Assembly (NCBI RefSeq): GCF_001815985.1
Contig: NZ_KV823574.1
Location: 1-43,232, forward strand
Length of the DNA: 43,232 nucleotides
Direction: 5' to 3'
Source: Corynebacterium sp. HMSC27B11
GTDB lineage: Bacteria > Actinomycetota > Actinomycetes > Mycobacteriales > Mycobacteriaceae
In this document: piece by piece, positions 34,205 to 43,232 of the stretch
How the letters are laid out: each line of letters begins with the position of its first letter
Position numbering within the stretch: position 1 is the first letter of the stretch
Notes under the pieces: model-generated
Database searches by the model: none
The model's input: only the letters and a program-made list of their open reading frames with translations
What the model was told of the DNA's origin: nothing
Translations under genes and position numbers: made by a program

Positions 34205-35539
34205 GTGTCCGGCTCCCTTCTGTTGATCCTCGCAGTATGGCTGCTGCTGATGGCGCCGCTGTTGCTGCGCAAGCAGTCCCCGGTGCGCCGCACGTCACGG
34301 GGCATGTCCGAGACCCGAATTCTGCACGAAGGCGGTGCCAAGCGTTCCCGCCGTCCGCGTCGTCTGCTGCCCGCTGAGGGGCACTACATGTCCTCGGATG
34401 AGGACGTGGACGCGGACATCGGTTTCGTCGAGGCGGAACCGGAGTACGTCCTTTTCGATGAGGACGTCGACGCCCGCGACGAGGAGCGTTCCAGCGAACA
34501 TGCCGACATTGCCGACGGCGTGGAGACGGTGGACGCAGAGGTCGACGAGGACCACGCCGACGTCGCTGAGGATGCCGCGGACGAGACCGCCAACCTGGAG
34601 ACCCTGGAGGGCGAGCTCGTCGACGCCGACGCCGAGGGCCTGGAGGGCGAGGAGCACGTGGCGGACGCCCAGCGCCGCACCGTCCCGGCCGAAGCGCCGA
34701 CCATGAGCACCGAGTCCGTCACCGTCGACGCAGAGCTGGCCGACGACGCAGCAGACACGATGGCTCACGAAGACGAGAGTCACGAGGACGCCGGTGCGGA
34801 CACGCCGGCGACCCTGCGCGTGGCCGAGGCTGAGCAGGCGGACAGCGCGGACGCGGACACCGAGGATGCACAGGAAGAGCAGCCCGCGCTGCGTAACATC
34901 CCGACCGCCTACTTCCGCGGCGGGGACCTGCACGTGGACGCAGGAGTTTGCGAGGAGGACGAGGCTGCTGAGGCCGAGTCGCCGCTGGCAGAGGCCGAGG
35001 AGGAGAGCTTCGAGCTGTCCGAGGAGGACATGGAGTTCATCGCCTCCCGCCGAGGCCGCGGAGTCTACGACCCGGTCGCATCCCAGCAGCTCTACAACCG
35101 CCGCCTGCAGCGCCGCAAGCAGGTGCTCGGCGTGCTCGCCGGCCTGACCGCGATCGCGCTGATCGCTAGCCTCATCGTCGGCGGCAAGCTGTGGATCGCC
35201 TTCCTCGTCACCGCAGCGCTGACCGGCGTGTACCTGTTCAACCTGCGCCGCCAGGCGATCGAGGAGGCCAAGCTGCGCCGTCGCCGTCTCGCACGGATGC
35301 GCCGCGCCCGTCTGGGTGTGCGCAACCTGGAGGACGCCGAGCTGGGCGTCCCGGACCGGCTGCTGCGGCCGGGCGCGATCGTCGTCGAAACGGACGAAGC
35401 AGATCCGGAGCTGGAGAACCTGGCCTACGCCAACGGTGGGGACTTCTTCGACGACGGCTTCGACGACTACCCGGGCGAGGACGCGGACCTGGGCTACTGG
35501 GACGGCCCAAACGACCGCACCCACATCCGCGCGGTCTAA
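34205..35539 (+). CDS. glpR: Gephyrin-like molybdotransferase receptor GlpR
   Basis: A 444-residue membrane protein. TM1 is at 2-21, directly followed by a basic patch (RKQSPVRRTSRG). A ~200-residue segment rich in Asp, Glu and Ala (about 65-285) precedes two membrane helices (about 307-348), an Arg-rich stretch (KLRRRRLARMRRARLG) and an acidic C-terminus. This architecture and the place two genes after glp match GlpR, the receptor that recruits Glp and FtsZ in C. glutamicum. GTG 34205 has AGGAG 5 nt upstream. The same CTTTTAGG…AGCATAAG sequence precedes this gene and the zf-HC2 gene at 36075. Confidence 0.82.
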   Translation: MSGSLLLILAVWLLLMAPLLLRKQSPVRRTSRGMSETRILHEGGAKRSRRPRRLLPAEGHYMSSDEDVDADIGFVEAEPEYVLFDEDVDARDEERSSEHADIADGVETVDAEVDEDHADVAEDAADETANLETLEGELVDADAEGLEGEEHVADAQRRTVPAEAPTMSTESVTVDAELADDAADTMAHEDESHEDAGADTPATLRVAEAEQADSADADTEDAQEEQPALRNIPTAYFRGGDLHVDAGVCEEDEAAEAESPLAEAEEESFELSEEDMEFIASRRGRGVYDPVASQQLYNRRLQRRKQVLGVLAGLTAIALIASLIVGGKLWIAFLVTAALTGVYLFNLRRQAIEEAKLRRRRLARMRRARLGVRNLEDAELGVPDRLLRPGAIVVETDEADPELENLAYANGGDFFDDGFDDYPGEDADLGYWDGPNDRTHIRAV

Positions 35540-35572
35540 CGCGTACGCGCAGAACACGGCGGATAGTTAACG

Positions 35573-35995
35573 ATGCTGGAACACCCGGTCGCCCGCGACG
35601 GCGCCTTGCTGCTGATCCGCGCCGTGCTGGGCACCATCTTTATCGCCCACGGCTGGCAGAAACTCTTCATCCAAAAGCTTGGGGGAGACTCCGGGGTGAT
35701 CGCGGACTTCTCCCACCAGGGGATCCCGCAGCCCGAGCTCTCCGCCTGGCTGGCCACCGGGCTGGAACTCATTGCGGGAGCGCTTCTGGTTGTGGGGCTA
35801 CTGGCGCCGCTGATGGCTGGCCTGCTGATCCTGCACATGATCGCCGCGATGTACCTGGTGCACTGGTCCCAGGGGCTCTTCGCCGCCGATAACGGCATCG
35901 AGCTGCCACTGGTGCTGTGCGCGGGGCTGCTGGCGATCGTGGTCTTCGGATCCGGGCGGGCCAGCCTGGACCGGGCATTCTCCCGTTTCGGGTGA
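35573..35995 (+). CDS. DoxX family membrane protein
   Basis: A 140-residue protein with four membrane segments (about 12-30, 58-80, 82-100, 110-130). Family marks are LIRAVLGTIFIAHGWQKLF and the ATGLELIAGALLVVGLL segment. DoxX proteins have varied roles; in mycobacteria one takes part in a membrane oxidoreductase complex with superoxide dismutase and a thiosulfate transferase. No such partner is next to it. GATAGT ends 5 nt before the ATG, suggesting leaderless expression. Confidence 0.85.
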   Translation: MLEHPVARDGALLLIRAVLGTIFIAHGWQKLFIQKLGGDSGVIADFSHQGIPQPELSAWLATGLELIAGALLVVGLLAPLMAGLLILHMIAAMYLVHWSQGLFAADNGIELPLVLCAGLLAIVVFGSGRASLDRAFSRFG

Positions 35996-36074
35996 GCCGT
36001 CTGGTGAGCGGGGTGGAAGGGGCCACCGCCGCCTCTGCTTGGCAGCGCGCGGCTTTTAGGGGAGCATAAGGTCT

Positions 36075-36890
36075 GTGGAATGCGCAGAAGTTCGGGCAGC
36101 GCTCTCGGCGCGGCTAGACGGCGAGGACGCCGCAGTGCCGGGAGAGATCGTGGACGCCCACGTGGCCCAGTGTGAGGAGTGCCAGGCGTGGTACGCGCAG
36201 GTGACCGCGATCGGGCGCGACCTACGTCTGCGGGTTAACCCGCCCGCGCCGACCCAGGGGGCTGGTGCGGATCTCGCGGCCAAGGTGCTGCAGGTGGCCG
36301 AGGAGCTCCCCGAGGTTGGTGGCGACATTCGTCGGCGGCAGCTGCCGTTGCTGGGGGCCCGCATCGCGCTGGCGGTGCTCGCGGTCGTCTATTTCCTCTG
36401 GGCGATCCTCCTGTTTGCTGGCTCGACCGCGGGTACCGCGGATCCCGCGCAGCTCTACGAGGCCATCCGGCCGGGGGAGGGGCCGCAGGCGGGGGCCGCG
36501 GACCCGGAGCTCGCGAAATACATGATTGATGCGGCCATCAGCCGCTTCGCCCTCGGCGCGGGCCTGGCCTGGGCGTCCTGGGCGCCACGCGCTGCCGGCG
36601 GGCTGCTGCCGATCTACCTGGGGATGTGGGCCTTCGGCGGAGGCTTCGCGACCCGCGACATCATCATGGGGCTGGCGGGTGGCACCGGGGTGGACGCGGA
36701 GCTCATCGGCAGCCTCGCCATTCACCTCGCCGCGGTGATCGCGCTGGTGACCTGCTGGCTCTCCCGGCACCATACGATCCAGCCGCTGCGCGATTCCTGG
36801 CACGTGCTCTCAGCCAAGCCGATGAACTTTTCCGCGGTGGATGCCGAGGAGCATTCTCGCTACTATCCCGGCGATCACCGCCGCAGCTAG
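36075..36890 (+). CDS. zf-HC2 (anti-sigma-like) zinc-finger membrane protein
   Basis: A 271-residue protein with an N-terminal ZAS-type zinc finger: C3, H29, C33 and C36 (AHVAQCEECQAW), as in anti-sigma factors. The rest has about four membrane segments (around 93-115, 160-178, 180-200, 210-230) and a soluble tail. In classic cases the finger holds an ECF sigma factor in the cytoplasm, but no sigma-factor gene adjoins this one. Start is GTG 36075, with GGGGAG about 12 nt before it. It is convergent with pmt. It may be an orphan regulator or a structural membrane protein. Confidence 0.75.
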   Translation: MECAEVRAALSARLDGEDAAVPGEIVDAHVAQCEECQAWYAQVTAIGRDLRLRVNPPAPTQGAGADLAAKVLQVAEELPEVGGDIRRRQLPLLGARIALAVLAVVYFLWAILLFAGSTAGTADPAQLYEAIRPGEGPQAGAADPELAKYMIDAAISRFALGAGLAWASWAPRAAGGLLPIYLGMWAFGGGFATRDIIMGLAGGTGVDAELIGSLAIHLAAVIALVTCWLSRHHTIQPLRDSWHVLSAKPMNFSAVDAEEHSRYYPGDHRRS

Positions 36891-36903
36891 CCGACCGAGA
36901 CCC

Positions 36904-38478
36904 TTAGTGCCAGGAAGGCAGCCACATGCGGGCTGCCCACTCGGCGGGGCTCAGCGGCATGGCCGTGTACAGCGGCAGGAAGAAGAGGAAATTCCACACC
37001 GCAAAGCCCAGGTAGGCCACGACCAGCGCCAGGCCGGCGTGGGCCTGCAACCACGCCACCGGGCGGTGCGTGCTGCCGGGCGCCATGCGCCACCCCAAGA
37101 CACGGCCGCAGATCAGCGCCAGGCCGATGATGAGGAAGGGCGCGAGGTTCAGCGCATAGAAGAGGTACATCTGGCGGTCGGTGTTCAGCAGCCACGGCAG
37201 GAATCCGGCGGCGAAACCCACGACCGGCACGACCCACACCAGGTCCCGGAACCGGGCCAGGCGGTAGCAGCCATAGGCCAGCACCAGCACGGTGGGGAAC
37301 CAGATCGCCGGCGTCCCAACCAGTAGCTCCACGGTGCGGGTGCCGTCCTCGTGGCTGGGGTTGTAGTACATCAGGCCGCGGGTGGAGGCCAGCCAGGACC
37401 AGGGCTTCGACTCCCACGGGTGGTTGTGCCCATTCGAGTTGGTCAGCTCCGAGTGAAAGCGAAGCACCGACACGTGGTAGTAGAGGAAGTTCAGGACAGA
37501 ATCCGGCAGGAATCCCAGCGGGGATTCGGCCAGCGCGGTGGCGTCCTCGACGAGGCCGGACTCCACTGCGTGCCGGTACACGGAGGTCTCGCTACCGAAC
37601 CACGCCCGCCAGGACAGCAGGTAGCAGCACACCGGGACGATGACGACCGCGAAGAAATGCGGCGGAGCGTCCCGAAGCAGCGCCCCCAGCAGCGGACGGC
37701 GCACGCCATAACGCCTGCGACGGTGCGCATCCAGGGCCACGAGGGCCACGCCGAAGAAGGCCATGTAGTACAGCCCGGACCACTTGATCGCCAGCGTGCC
37801 ACCGAGCGCGACACCGGCGGCGAAGCGCCACCAGCGGAAGCCTAACCGCGGGCCAGCCGGGAAGTCCCCGATTCGGCCCTCACGAAACACGGCCCGGTAG
37901 CGGTGTTCCATCTCCTCGTGGTCGCGGACCAGGAAGTACACGGCGGCCAAAAGGAAGAGTGTTTGGAAGTGATCCAGCATCCCGGAACGGCTGGTCAGCA
38001 GCAGAATGCCATCGGAGAGGGCGAGCACGCCAGCCAGCAGGCCGACCAAGTCCGAGCGGGATAACCGCCGGGAGATGCCCGCGATCAGGCAGACCACCGC
38101 CACGCCCGCCAGCGCGGCGCACACCCGCCAGCCGAAGGGGGTGTAGCCAAAGACCTCCATTCCGGCGGCCATGATTTCCTTGGCCAGCGGCGGGTGCACG
38201 ACCAGCCCATAGCCGGGGTTATCCTCGATGCCTCCCAGCACCAGGTGGTCCCAGCCGCGCAGGATCTGCCAGGCCTGGGGGACGTAGTGCTTTTCATCGA
38301 AGACCGGGGTACCGCCGTCAGTGGGGGAGCCCAGATTGACCATCCGAAGGAGGGCAGCGAAGGCGGCCAGCAGAAGCTGAATGAGAGCCCAACGGCGTTG
38401 GTTCATCCGCTGCTTCGGCTGGCCCACGCGGGGCTCGGCTGGCCCGGTGGTCGGCGCCGGGGTGGTCTTCGTTGTCAC
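36904..38478 (-). CDS. pmt: Polyprenyl-phosphate-mannose protein O-mannosyltransferase
   Basis: Adds mannose from a polyprenyl carrier to Ser/Thr of secreted proteins. The 524-residue membrane protein has a cytosolic 30-residue start and about eleven membrane helices. The first external loop carries the catalytic acidic pair D61-E62 in FDEKHYVPQAW. Further PMT marks are NPGYGLVVHPPLAK and SNGHNHPWESKPW…RGLMYY. Gene order (zf-HC2, pmt, then divergent rsmI) matches Rv1002c–Rv1003. GTG 38478 has TAAGCT 6 nt upstream, hence likely leaderless. Confidence 0.93.
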   Translation of the reverse strand: MTTKTTPAPTTGPAEPRVGQPKQRMNQRRWALIQLLLAAFAALLRMVNLGSPTDGGTPVFDEKHYVPQAWQILRGWDHLVLGGIEDNPGYGLVVHPPLAKEIMAAGMEVFGYTPFGWRVCAALAGVAVVCLIAGISRRLSRSDLVGLLAGVLALSDGILLLTSRSGMLDHFQTLFLLAAVYFLVRDHEEMEHRYRAVFREGRIGDFPAGPRLGFRWWRFAAGVALGGTLAIKWSGLYYMAFFGVALVALDAHRRRRYGVRRPLLGALLRDAPPHFFAVVIVPVCCYLLSWRAWFGSETSVYRHAVESGLVEDATALAESPLGFLPDSVLNFLYYHVSVLRFHSELTNSNGHNHPWESKPWSWLASTRGLMYYNPSHEDGTRTVELLVGTPAIWFPTVLVLAYGCYRLARFRDLVWVVPVVGFAAGFLPWLLNTDRQMYLFYALNLAPFLIIGLALICGRVLGWRMAPGSTHRPVAWLQAHAGLALVVAYLGFAVWNFLFFLPLYTAMPLSPAEWAARMWLPSWH

Positions 38479-38531
38479 AGGGAAAGCTTATCCGATGTGG
38501 ATTTTGCTTTAAGCGGTGCCATGCTGGTGGC

Positions 38532-39464
38532 ATGAGCTCCGCACCGACGCACTCCCGCACCATTGACGCCCCAGCCCCGGAATTCGGCCACCTGTGGGAA
38601 CAGGCCTGTGCCAATCCGCCGCTGCCGGACGGTGGCATCATTCTGGCTGCCACGCCCCTGGGCAACCCGCAGGATGCGTCGATCCGGCTGCTCCACGCCC
38701 TGGCCACCGCAGACGTGATCGCGGCGGAGGATACCCGCCGCAGCCGGGCGCTCGCCGACGCGCTGGGGGTAAGCATCCGTGGCAAGGTGCTCTCCAATTT
38801 CGATCACAACGAGGAGCACCGCGCCGAGGAGCTCGTCGAGGCCGCGGCCACCGGCCAGCGGGTGCTGGTCATCACGGACGCGGGCATGCCCTCCGTGTCG
38901 GACCCGGGTTTTCCTGCCGTCGTCGCAGCCCACCGGCGCGGCGTCCCGGTGACCTGCCTGCCGGGTCCGTCCGCTGTGCCGACGGCACTGGCGCTCTCCG
39001 GGATCGGGGTCGGTCACTTCCGCTTCCTGGGTTTTGCGCCGAGGAAGGACGGCCAGCGTCGTCAGTTCTTCGACGCCGCCCGCAGCGGGGACGAGGCCGT
39101 CTGTTTCTTCGAGTCACCCCACCGGCTGGCCTCCACGCTCGAAATTGCCGCCGAGGTGCTGGGAGAGGAGCGCGCGGCGGCCGTGTGCCGGGAGCTCACC
39201 AAGACCTTCGAGGAGGTCAAGGCGGGCACGCTCGGCCAGCTCGCCGAGTGGGCGGAGGCCGGAGTCAAGGGGGAGATCACTGTCGTCATCGAGGCGACCG
39301 CCGCCACGGCGGAGGTCGCGGCCGTAGACGTCGTGGGCGAGGTCGAGGAATTGGTATCCCAGGGGCAGCGGCTGAAGGCCGCCGCCGGGGAGGTAGCCGC
39401 TTCCCATGGTCTCGGAAAGCGGGACGTTTACGAGGCGGTACTGGCCGCCCGGGCGGAAAAATAG
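38532..39464 (+). CDS. rsmI: 16S rRNA (cytidine1402-2'-O)-methyltransferase
   Basis: Methylates the 2'-hydroxyl of C1402 in the decoding centre. The 310-residue tetrapyrrole-methylase-fold protein has IILAATPLGNPQDASIRLL, AEDTRRSRAL, the SAM-binding ITDAGMPSVSDPGF and LPGPSAVPTALALSG stretches, and FFESPHRL. ATG 38532 is favoured over the frame extension to 38472 because CATGCT lies 6 nt upstream and the extension overlaps the divergent pmt gene. A ~30-residue N-terminal lead precedes the fold. Confidence 0.93.
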   Translation: MSSAPTHSRTIDAPAPEFGHLWEQACANPPLPDGGIILAATPLGNPQDASIRLLHALATADVIAAEDTRRSRALADALGVSIRGKVLSNFDHNEEHRAEELVEAAATGQRVLVITDAGMPSVSDPGFPAVVAAHRRGVPVTCLPGPSAVPTALALSGIGVGHFRFLGFAPRKDGQRRQFFDAARSGDEAVCFFESPHRLASTLEIAAEVLGEERAAAVCRELTKTFEEVKAGTLGQLAEWAEAGVKGEITVVIEATAATAEVAAVDVVGEVEELVSQGQRLKAAAGEVAASHGLGKRDVYEAVLAARAEK

Positions 39465-39490
39465 GCCACAACCTGCGCATCAAAGCGAAT

Positions 39491-39509
39491 TTGTTATCAG
39501 ATTGTTATC
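39491..39509 (-). promoter_or_regulatory. MtrA-box-like direct repeat upstream of betP
   Basis: TTGTTATC-AGA-TTGTTATC is a perfect 8-nt direct repeat with a 3-nt spacer (GATAACAA-TCT-GATAACAA on the other strand). I recall the C. glutamicum MtrA site as two 8-nt direct repeats 3 nt apart, and MtrA activates betP there. Position is about 140-155 bp before the betP start, suitable for activation. Further half-sites TATAACAA (39541-39548) and GATAACG (39594-39600) follow. Confidence 0.55.
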
Positions 39510-39646
39510 TCTTGGTAGGGAAGAGCGCCCTGAACAGCGCTATAACAATTCTGGCAGCCACCTAGAAAACCGCTGTGAGCCCGTTGCGAGCTCGATAACG
39601 GCGCCGAAAACTAGCGAAACGCAAAAATCCCACGCACAGTGGGGCA

Positions 39647-41590
39647 ATGAGCAATTCTGAGAACACCCTTGACCAGCTGAAGGAAGGCAGTATCTCGCCG
39701 CAAGAGGCCCAAGACGCCGCGCGGCTGAGTGAACCCGCGGATAGTGCCGCGGCCAAGGACGAGCGCGCAGGCATCGACTGGGTCGTCACCGGCCCCGCCG
39801 CCGCGCTCGTCCTCGCCGTGGTGGCCTGGGGGCTCGTGGGCTCCGAATCCTTCGCCAACTTCGCCAGCCAGGCGCTGGATTACGTCGTCGTCGACTGGGG
39901 CTGGCTGTTCGTTCTGGCCTCGACCGTGTTCGTCTTCTTCGTGCTCTTCGTGGCCTTCTCGAAGTTCGGGCACATCAAGCTCGGCAAGGATAATGAACAG
40001 CCAGAGTTCTCGACATTCTCCTGGGTCGCGATGATGTTCGCCGCCGGCATGGGCATCGGCCTGATGTTCTACGGCACCACCGAGCCGCTGACCCACTTCC
40101 GCACCGGCGTACCGGGCCGCCCGGAGGGCAACGTGGGCGAGGCCTTCGCCTCCACGCTCTTCCACTGGGGTCTGCACCCATGGTCGCTGTACGCCATCGT
40201 CGGCCTGGCCATCGCCTACGGCACGTTCCGTCTGGGCCGCAAGCAGCTGCTGAGCTCCGCGTTCATCCCGCTGATCGGCCACCGCCTGGCCGAGGGCTGG
40301 CTCGGTAAGATCATCGACATCCTGGCTATTTTCGCCACCGTCTTCGGCACCGCCGCCTCCCTGGGTATTGGCGCTCGCCAGATCGCCTCGGGCATGGAAA
40401 TCGTCGACTGGGTTGATAACCCCGGCAACACCCTGATCGTTGGCATCATCGTCGTGCTCGGCATCGCCTTCCTGATCTCTGCCGCATCCGGCGTGGGCAA
40501 GGGTATTCAGTGGATCTCGAATACGAACATGGTGCTGGCTTCGATCATCGCCCTGTTTGTCCTCATTGTCGGCCCGACCGTCGTCATCATGAGCATGGTC
40601 CCGACGACCCTGGGTAACTACCTGCAGGACTTCTTCGCCATGGCTTCCCGCACCGCACAGTCCTCCGAGGACGCCGGTGACTGGCTGTCTAGCTGGACCA
40701 TTTTCTACTGGGCATGGTGGGTCTCCTGGTCCCCGTTCGTGGGCATGTTCCTGGCTCGTATTTCCCGCGGCCGTACCGTCCGCGAGTTCATCATGGTGAT
40801 CCTGCTCGTCCCGACCTCCGTGACGATCCTGTGGTTCTCCATCTTCGGCGGTACCGCCATCCACCTCGAGGAGACCGGCAAGTCCATCTGGGGCGACGGT
40901 GACGCCACCAAGATGCTGTTCAACCTGCTGTACGAGTACCCATTCGGCGCGGGTGTGTCCATCATCGCGATGCTGCTGCTGGCCACCTTCTTCATCACCT
41001 CGGCGGACTCCGCTTCCACGGTGATGGGCAGTATGTCCCAGCGCGGCCGCCTCGTCGCGTCCCCGATCGTCACCGTCCTGTGGGGTGTGCTCACCTGCAC
41101 CATCGCGGTGATCATGCTGACCACCGGCGATGCGGACTCCCTCGATAACCTGCAGAACATCACGATTATCGCGGCCTCCCCATTCGTGCTCATCATCATC
41201 GCGCTGATGTTCGCCGTGGTGAAGGCCCTGGGCGACGATCCGCTTTACCTGGACCAGAAGAACCAGCGGAAGATGGTGCTGCGCGTGGCCCGCGAATACC
41301 GGGAACGCGAAAACCGCGAGCTCGTGAAGCGCGCCCTCCGCACGAAGAACCGTCGCGAGGACGTCACCGGCACGACGGCAGCCACCGCACCGCACGCCCC
41401 GGCGACGGCAGACGCCGAGGCCGCGGTCGAGGACTCCACCGCCGCTCAGTCCTACGTCGCCGAGGACCTCGACGGCCTGGAGACGATGAGCGTCTACGAC
41501 GGCGGGAAGGTCGTTGAGGTCGTCGACGCCGAAGACGTCGCCGACTACATCAACAACCGCAACGGCGAGGACGCCAGCGGACGCAGCTAA
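39647..41590 (+). CDS. betP: Glycine betaine/Na+ symporter BetP (BCCT family)
   Basis: Osmoregulated betaine uptake carrier. The 647-residue protein has an acidic N-terminus (1-45), the glycine stretch [15 protein letters not shown] at 134-148 and the Trp box [10 protein letters not shown] at 355-364. Near-identical stretches to C. glutamicum BetP run through the core, e.g. [14 protein letters not shown] and [14 protein letters not shown] (448-461). A basic C-terminal helix (about 536-571) corresponds to the BetP osmosensor. Unlike C. glutamicum BetP, a ~75-residue acidic, Ala-rich tail follows it (572-647). No strong ribosome-binding site precedes ATG 39647. The MtrA-like box upstream fits osmotic control. 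Confidence 0.93.
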   Translation: MSNSENTLDQLKEGSISPQEAQDAARLSEPADSAAAKDERAGIDWVVTGPAAALVLAVVAWGLVGSESFANFASQALDYVVVDWGWLFVLASTVFVFFVLFVAFSKFGHIKLGKDNEQPEFSTFSWVAMMFAAGMGIGLMFYGTTEPLTHFRTGVPGRPEGNVGEAFASTLFHWGLHPWSLYAIVGLAIAYGTFRLGRKQLLSSAFIPLIGHRLAEGWLGKIIDILAIFATVFGTAASLGIGARQIASGMEIVDWVDNPGNTLIVGIIVVLGIAFLISAASGVGKGIQWISNTNMVLASIIALFVLIVGPTVVIMSMVPTTLGNYLQDFFAMASRTAQSSEDAGDWLSSWTIFYWAWWVSWSPFVGMFLARISRGRTVREFIMVILLVPTSVTILWFSIFGGTAIHLEETGKSIWGDGDATKMLFNLLYEYPFGAGVSIIAMLLLATFFITSADSASTVMGSMSQRGRLVASPIVTVLWGVLTCTIAVIMLTTGDADSLDNLQNITIIAASPFVLIIIALMFAVVKALGDDPLYLDQKNQRKMVLRVAREYRERENRELVKRALRTKNRREDVTGTTAATAPHAPATADAEAAVEDSTAAQSYVAEDLDGLETMSVYDGGKVVEVVDAEDVADYINNRNGEDASGRS

Positions 41591-41615
41591 GCCGCCACGG
41601 TCCCTCGCAGAACTC

Positions 41616-41663
41616 AGCCCCACCTACCCGGTCGGAACTAGCCCCGGGAGGTGGGGCTTTGTT
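41616..41663 (+). terminator. Terminator between betP and metG
   Basis: AGCCCCACCT pairs with AGGTGGGGCT (10 bp) with an inner CCCGG/CCGGG stem, followed by TTGTT. Confidence 0.75.
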
Positions 41664-41698
41664 CGCGCAGCAGGCACGGATCTAATAGGGTTTAAGGC

Positions 41699-43232
41699 AT
41701 GTCAAAGCGCGTACTCACCTCTGTTGCCTGGCCCTATGCCAACGGCCCCCGTCACATCGGCCACGTCGCCGGCTTCGGCGTCCCGTCCGACGTTTTTGCC
41801 CGTTATCAGCGAATGATCGGCAACGACGTGCTGATGGTCTCCGGCACGGATGAGCACGGCACCCCGCTGTTGGTGCAGGCGGATAAGGAAAACACCACGG
41901 TCCGCGAGCTCGCAGACCGCTACAACCGCATCATCGTCGAGGACCTCGTGGGACTGGGCCTGTCCTACGACCTGTTCACCCGCACCACCACCCGCAACCA
42001 CTACGCGATCGTGCAGGAGCTGTTCCGCGGGCTCAACGACAACGGCTACATGCTCAAGCAGACCACCCGTGGTGCCGTGAGCCCGTCCACCGGCCGCACC
42101 CTCCCGGATCGCTACATCGAGGGAACCTGCCCGCTGTGTGGCGCCACCGACGCTCGCGGTGACCAGTGCGATAACTGCGGCAACCAGCTGGACCCGGCCG
42201 ACCTGATCGACCCGCGCTCCAAGATCAACGGCGAGACCCCGGAGTTCGTCGACACCGAGCACTTCATGCTCGACCTGCCCGCCCTGGCCGAGGCGCTGGA
42301 GGAATGGCTGAAGGGACGCGATGACTGGCGCCCCAACGTCCTGAAGTTCTCCCTGAACCTGCTGAAGGACATCCGGCCCCGCGCGATGAGCCGCGACATC
42401 GACTGGGGCGTGCCCGTCCCGATCGAGGGCTGGCAGGACAACAACGCCAAGAAGCTCTACGTCTGGTTCGACGCGGTCGTCGGCTACCTCTCCGCATCCA
42501 TCGAGTGGGCCTGGCGCACCGGCGACCCGGAGGCCTGGCGCAAGTGGTGGAACGACCCGGAGGCCGTGTCCTACTACTTCATGGGCAAGGACAACATCAC
42601 CTTCCACTCCCAGATCTGGCCAGGCGAGATGCTCGGCTACGCCGGCAAGGGGAGCAAGGGCGGCGAGCAGGGCGAGCTGGGCGAGCTGAATCTGCCCACC
42701 GAGGTCGTCTCCTCCGAGTTTCTGACCATGTCCGGCTCCAAGTTCTCCTCCTCCAAGGGCGTCGTGATCTACGTCCGCGACTTCCTCAAGGAGTTCGGCC
42801 CCGACGCGCTGCGCTACTTCATCGCCGTCGCAGGCCCCGAGAACACGGACACGGACTTCACCTGGGATGAGTTCGTCCGCCGCATCAACTCGGAGCTGGC
42901 CAACGAGTGGGGCAATCTCGTTAACCGCACGGTCTCCATGGCGCACAAGAACTTCGGCGAGATCCCGCAGCCGGGCGAGTTCACCGCCGAGGATCAGGAG
43001 CTGCTGGACGAGGCGAAGCAGGCCTACACCGTGGTCGGCGACGCGCTGCAGCTCTCCAAGTTCAAGGCAGGCATGACCGAGGCCATGCGCATCGCAGCGC
43101 GGGCCAACCAGTACATCGCCGCCCAGGAGCCGTGGAAGCTGGCGAAGGACGAGACCCAGCGCGAGCGCCTGGCTACCGTCCTGTACGTTGCCCTGCAGGT
43201 TGTCGCGGACGTCAACATCCTGATGCCCCCGT
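41699..43232 (+). CDS. metG: Methionyl-tRNA synthetase (3' end outside window)
   Basis: Charges tRNA-Met, including the initiator. The visible 511 codons begin [20 protein letters not shown] with HIGH at 19-22. A connective-peptide zinc knuckle CPLCG…CDNCG lies around 140-160, and [20 protein letters not shown] and [10 protein letters not shown] follow. The KMSKS-type loop is KFSSSKG. The anticodon-binding domain has started when the window ends, so the gene is cut by the window edge and no stop is seen. ATG 41699 has TAGGGT 7 nt upstream, so the transcript is probably leaderless. Order rsmI–betP–metG is as in C. glutamicum. Confidence 0.95.
   Translation, partial: MSKRVLTSVAWPYANGPRHIGHVAGFGVPSDVFARYQRMIGNDVLMVSGTDEHGTPLLVQADKENTTVRELADRYNRIIVEDLVGLGLSYDLFTRTTTRNHYAIVQELFRGLNDNGYMLKQTTRGAVSPSTGRTLPDRYIEGTCPLCGATDARGDQCDNCGNQLDPADLIDPRSKINGETPEFVDTEHFMLDLPALAEALEEWLKGRDDWRPNVLKFSLNLLKDIRPRAMSRDIDWGVPVPIEGWQDNNAKKLYVWFDAVVGYLSASIEWAWRTGDPEAWRKWWNDPEAVSYYFMGKDNITFHSQIWPGEMLGYAGKGSKGGEQGELGELNLPTEVVSSEFLTMSGSKFSSSKGVVIYVRDFLKEFGPDALRYFIAVAGPENTDTDFTWDEFVRRINSELANEWGNLVNRTVSMAHKNFGEIPQPGEFTAEDQELLDEAKQAYTVVGDALQLSKFKAGMTEAMRIAARANQYIAAQEPWKLAKDETQRERLATVLYVALQVVADVNILMPP

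Noticed and set aside
39611..41623. 670-codon open frame antisense to betP
   Set aside because: Gln/Asp/His/Gly-rich composition typical of the antisense of a high-G+C gene; the plus strand is unmistakably BetP.

Overview
The window is a high-G+C actinobacterial chromosome segment and is almost certainly from a Corynebacterium. The gene order follows two blocks known from Corynebacterium and Mycobacterium: chorismate mutase–pcrA/uvrD1–M23 peptidase–perM–purN–purH, and mprA–mprB–pepD–mog–mscL–FTHF cyclo-ligase–galU–moeA/glp–rimJ–glpR–pmt–rsmI–betP–metG. A BetP-type betaine carrier very close to the C. glutamicum protein and the Glp/GlpR division pair point to Corynebacterium. Species cannot be named from the sequence alone.

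Positions 1–2690 are the right end of a more A+T-rich integrated element. It carries an EcoRI-type adenine methyltransferase followed 3 bp later by a DUF262–HNH nuclease, a probable restriction or defence pair. The element stops at a 3' fragment of an initiator tRNA-Met gene (2691–2732), the usual scar of tRNA-targeted integration. The native chromosome starts with the terminator at 2738.

2815–13360: a small membrane protein, a PNPOx-fold flavoprotein, an AI-2E-type permease, and a manganese ABC transporter whose permease and solute-binding protein are one polypeptide. That operon has a near-perfect MntR-like operator. Next come a secreted S1 protease, chorismate mutase, a PcrA/UvrD helicase broken by an apparent one-base frameshift, and a secreted M23 peptidase.

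13361–22860: perM–purN–purH as an overlapping operon, then a thiolase, an AEC transporter, an RDD membrane protein and a UPF0371/DUF1846 protein. 22920–24717: ribosomal protein genes rpmB-rpmG-rpsN-rpsR (minus) and rpmE-rpmF (plus). Those that have a zinc-ribbon counterpart are the cysteine-poor, zinc-independent form.

24916–43232: the MprAB envelope-stress two-component system with its PepD protease, Mog, MscL, FTHF cyclo-ligase, GalU, the Glp–RimJ–GlpR cluster, DoxX, a zf-HC2 membrane protein, protein O-mannosyltransferase, RsmI, BetP, and the start of metG, which runs off the right edge.

Regulation seen in sequence: many genes have a -10-like hexamer 5–7 nt before the start codon, which suggests leaderless transcripts. 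The M23 peptidase and betP each have an 8-3-8 direct repeat with the same AGA spacer, resembling the MtrA box known from C. glutamicum. Envelope and osmotic functions (MprAB–PepD, MscL, BetP, M23 peptidase, PerM, GlpR, Pmt) are unusually frequent in this stretch. No CRISPR array, insertion sequence, rRNA or complete tRNA gene was found.
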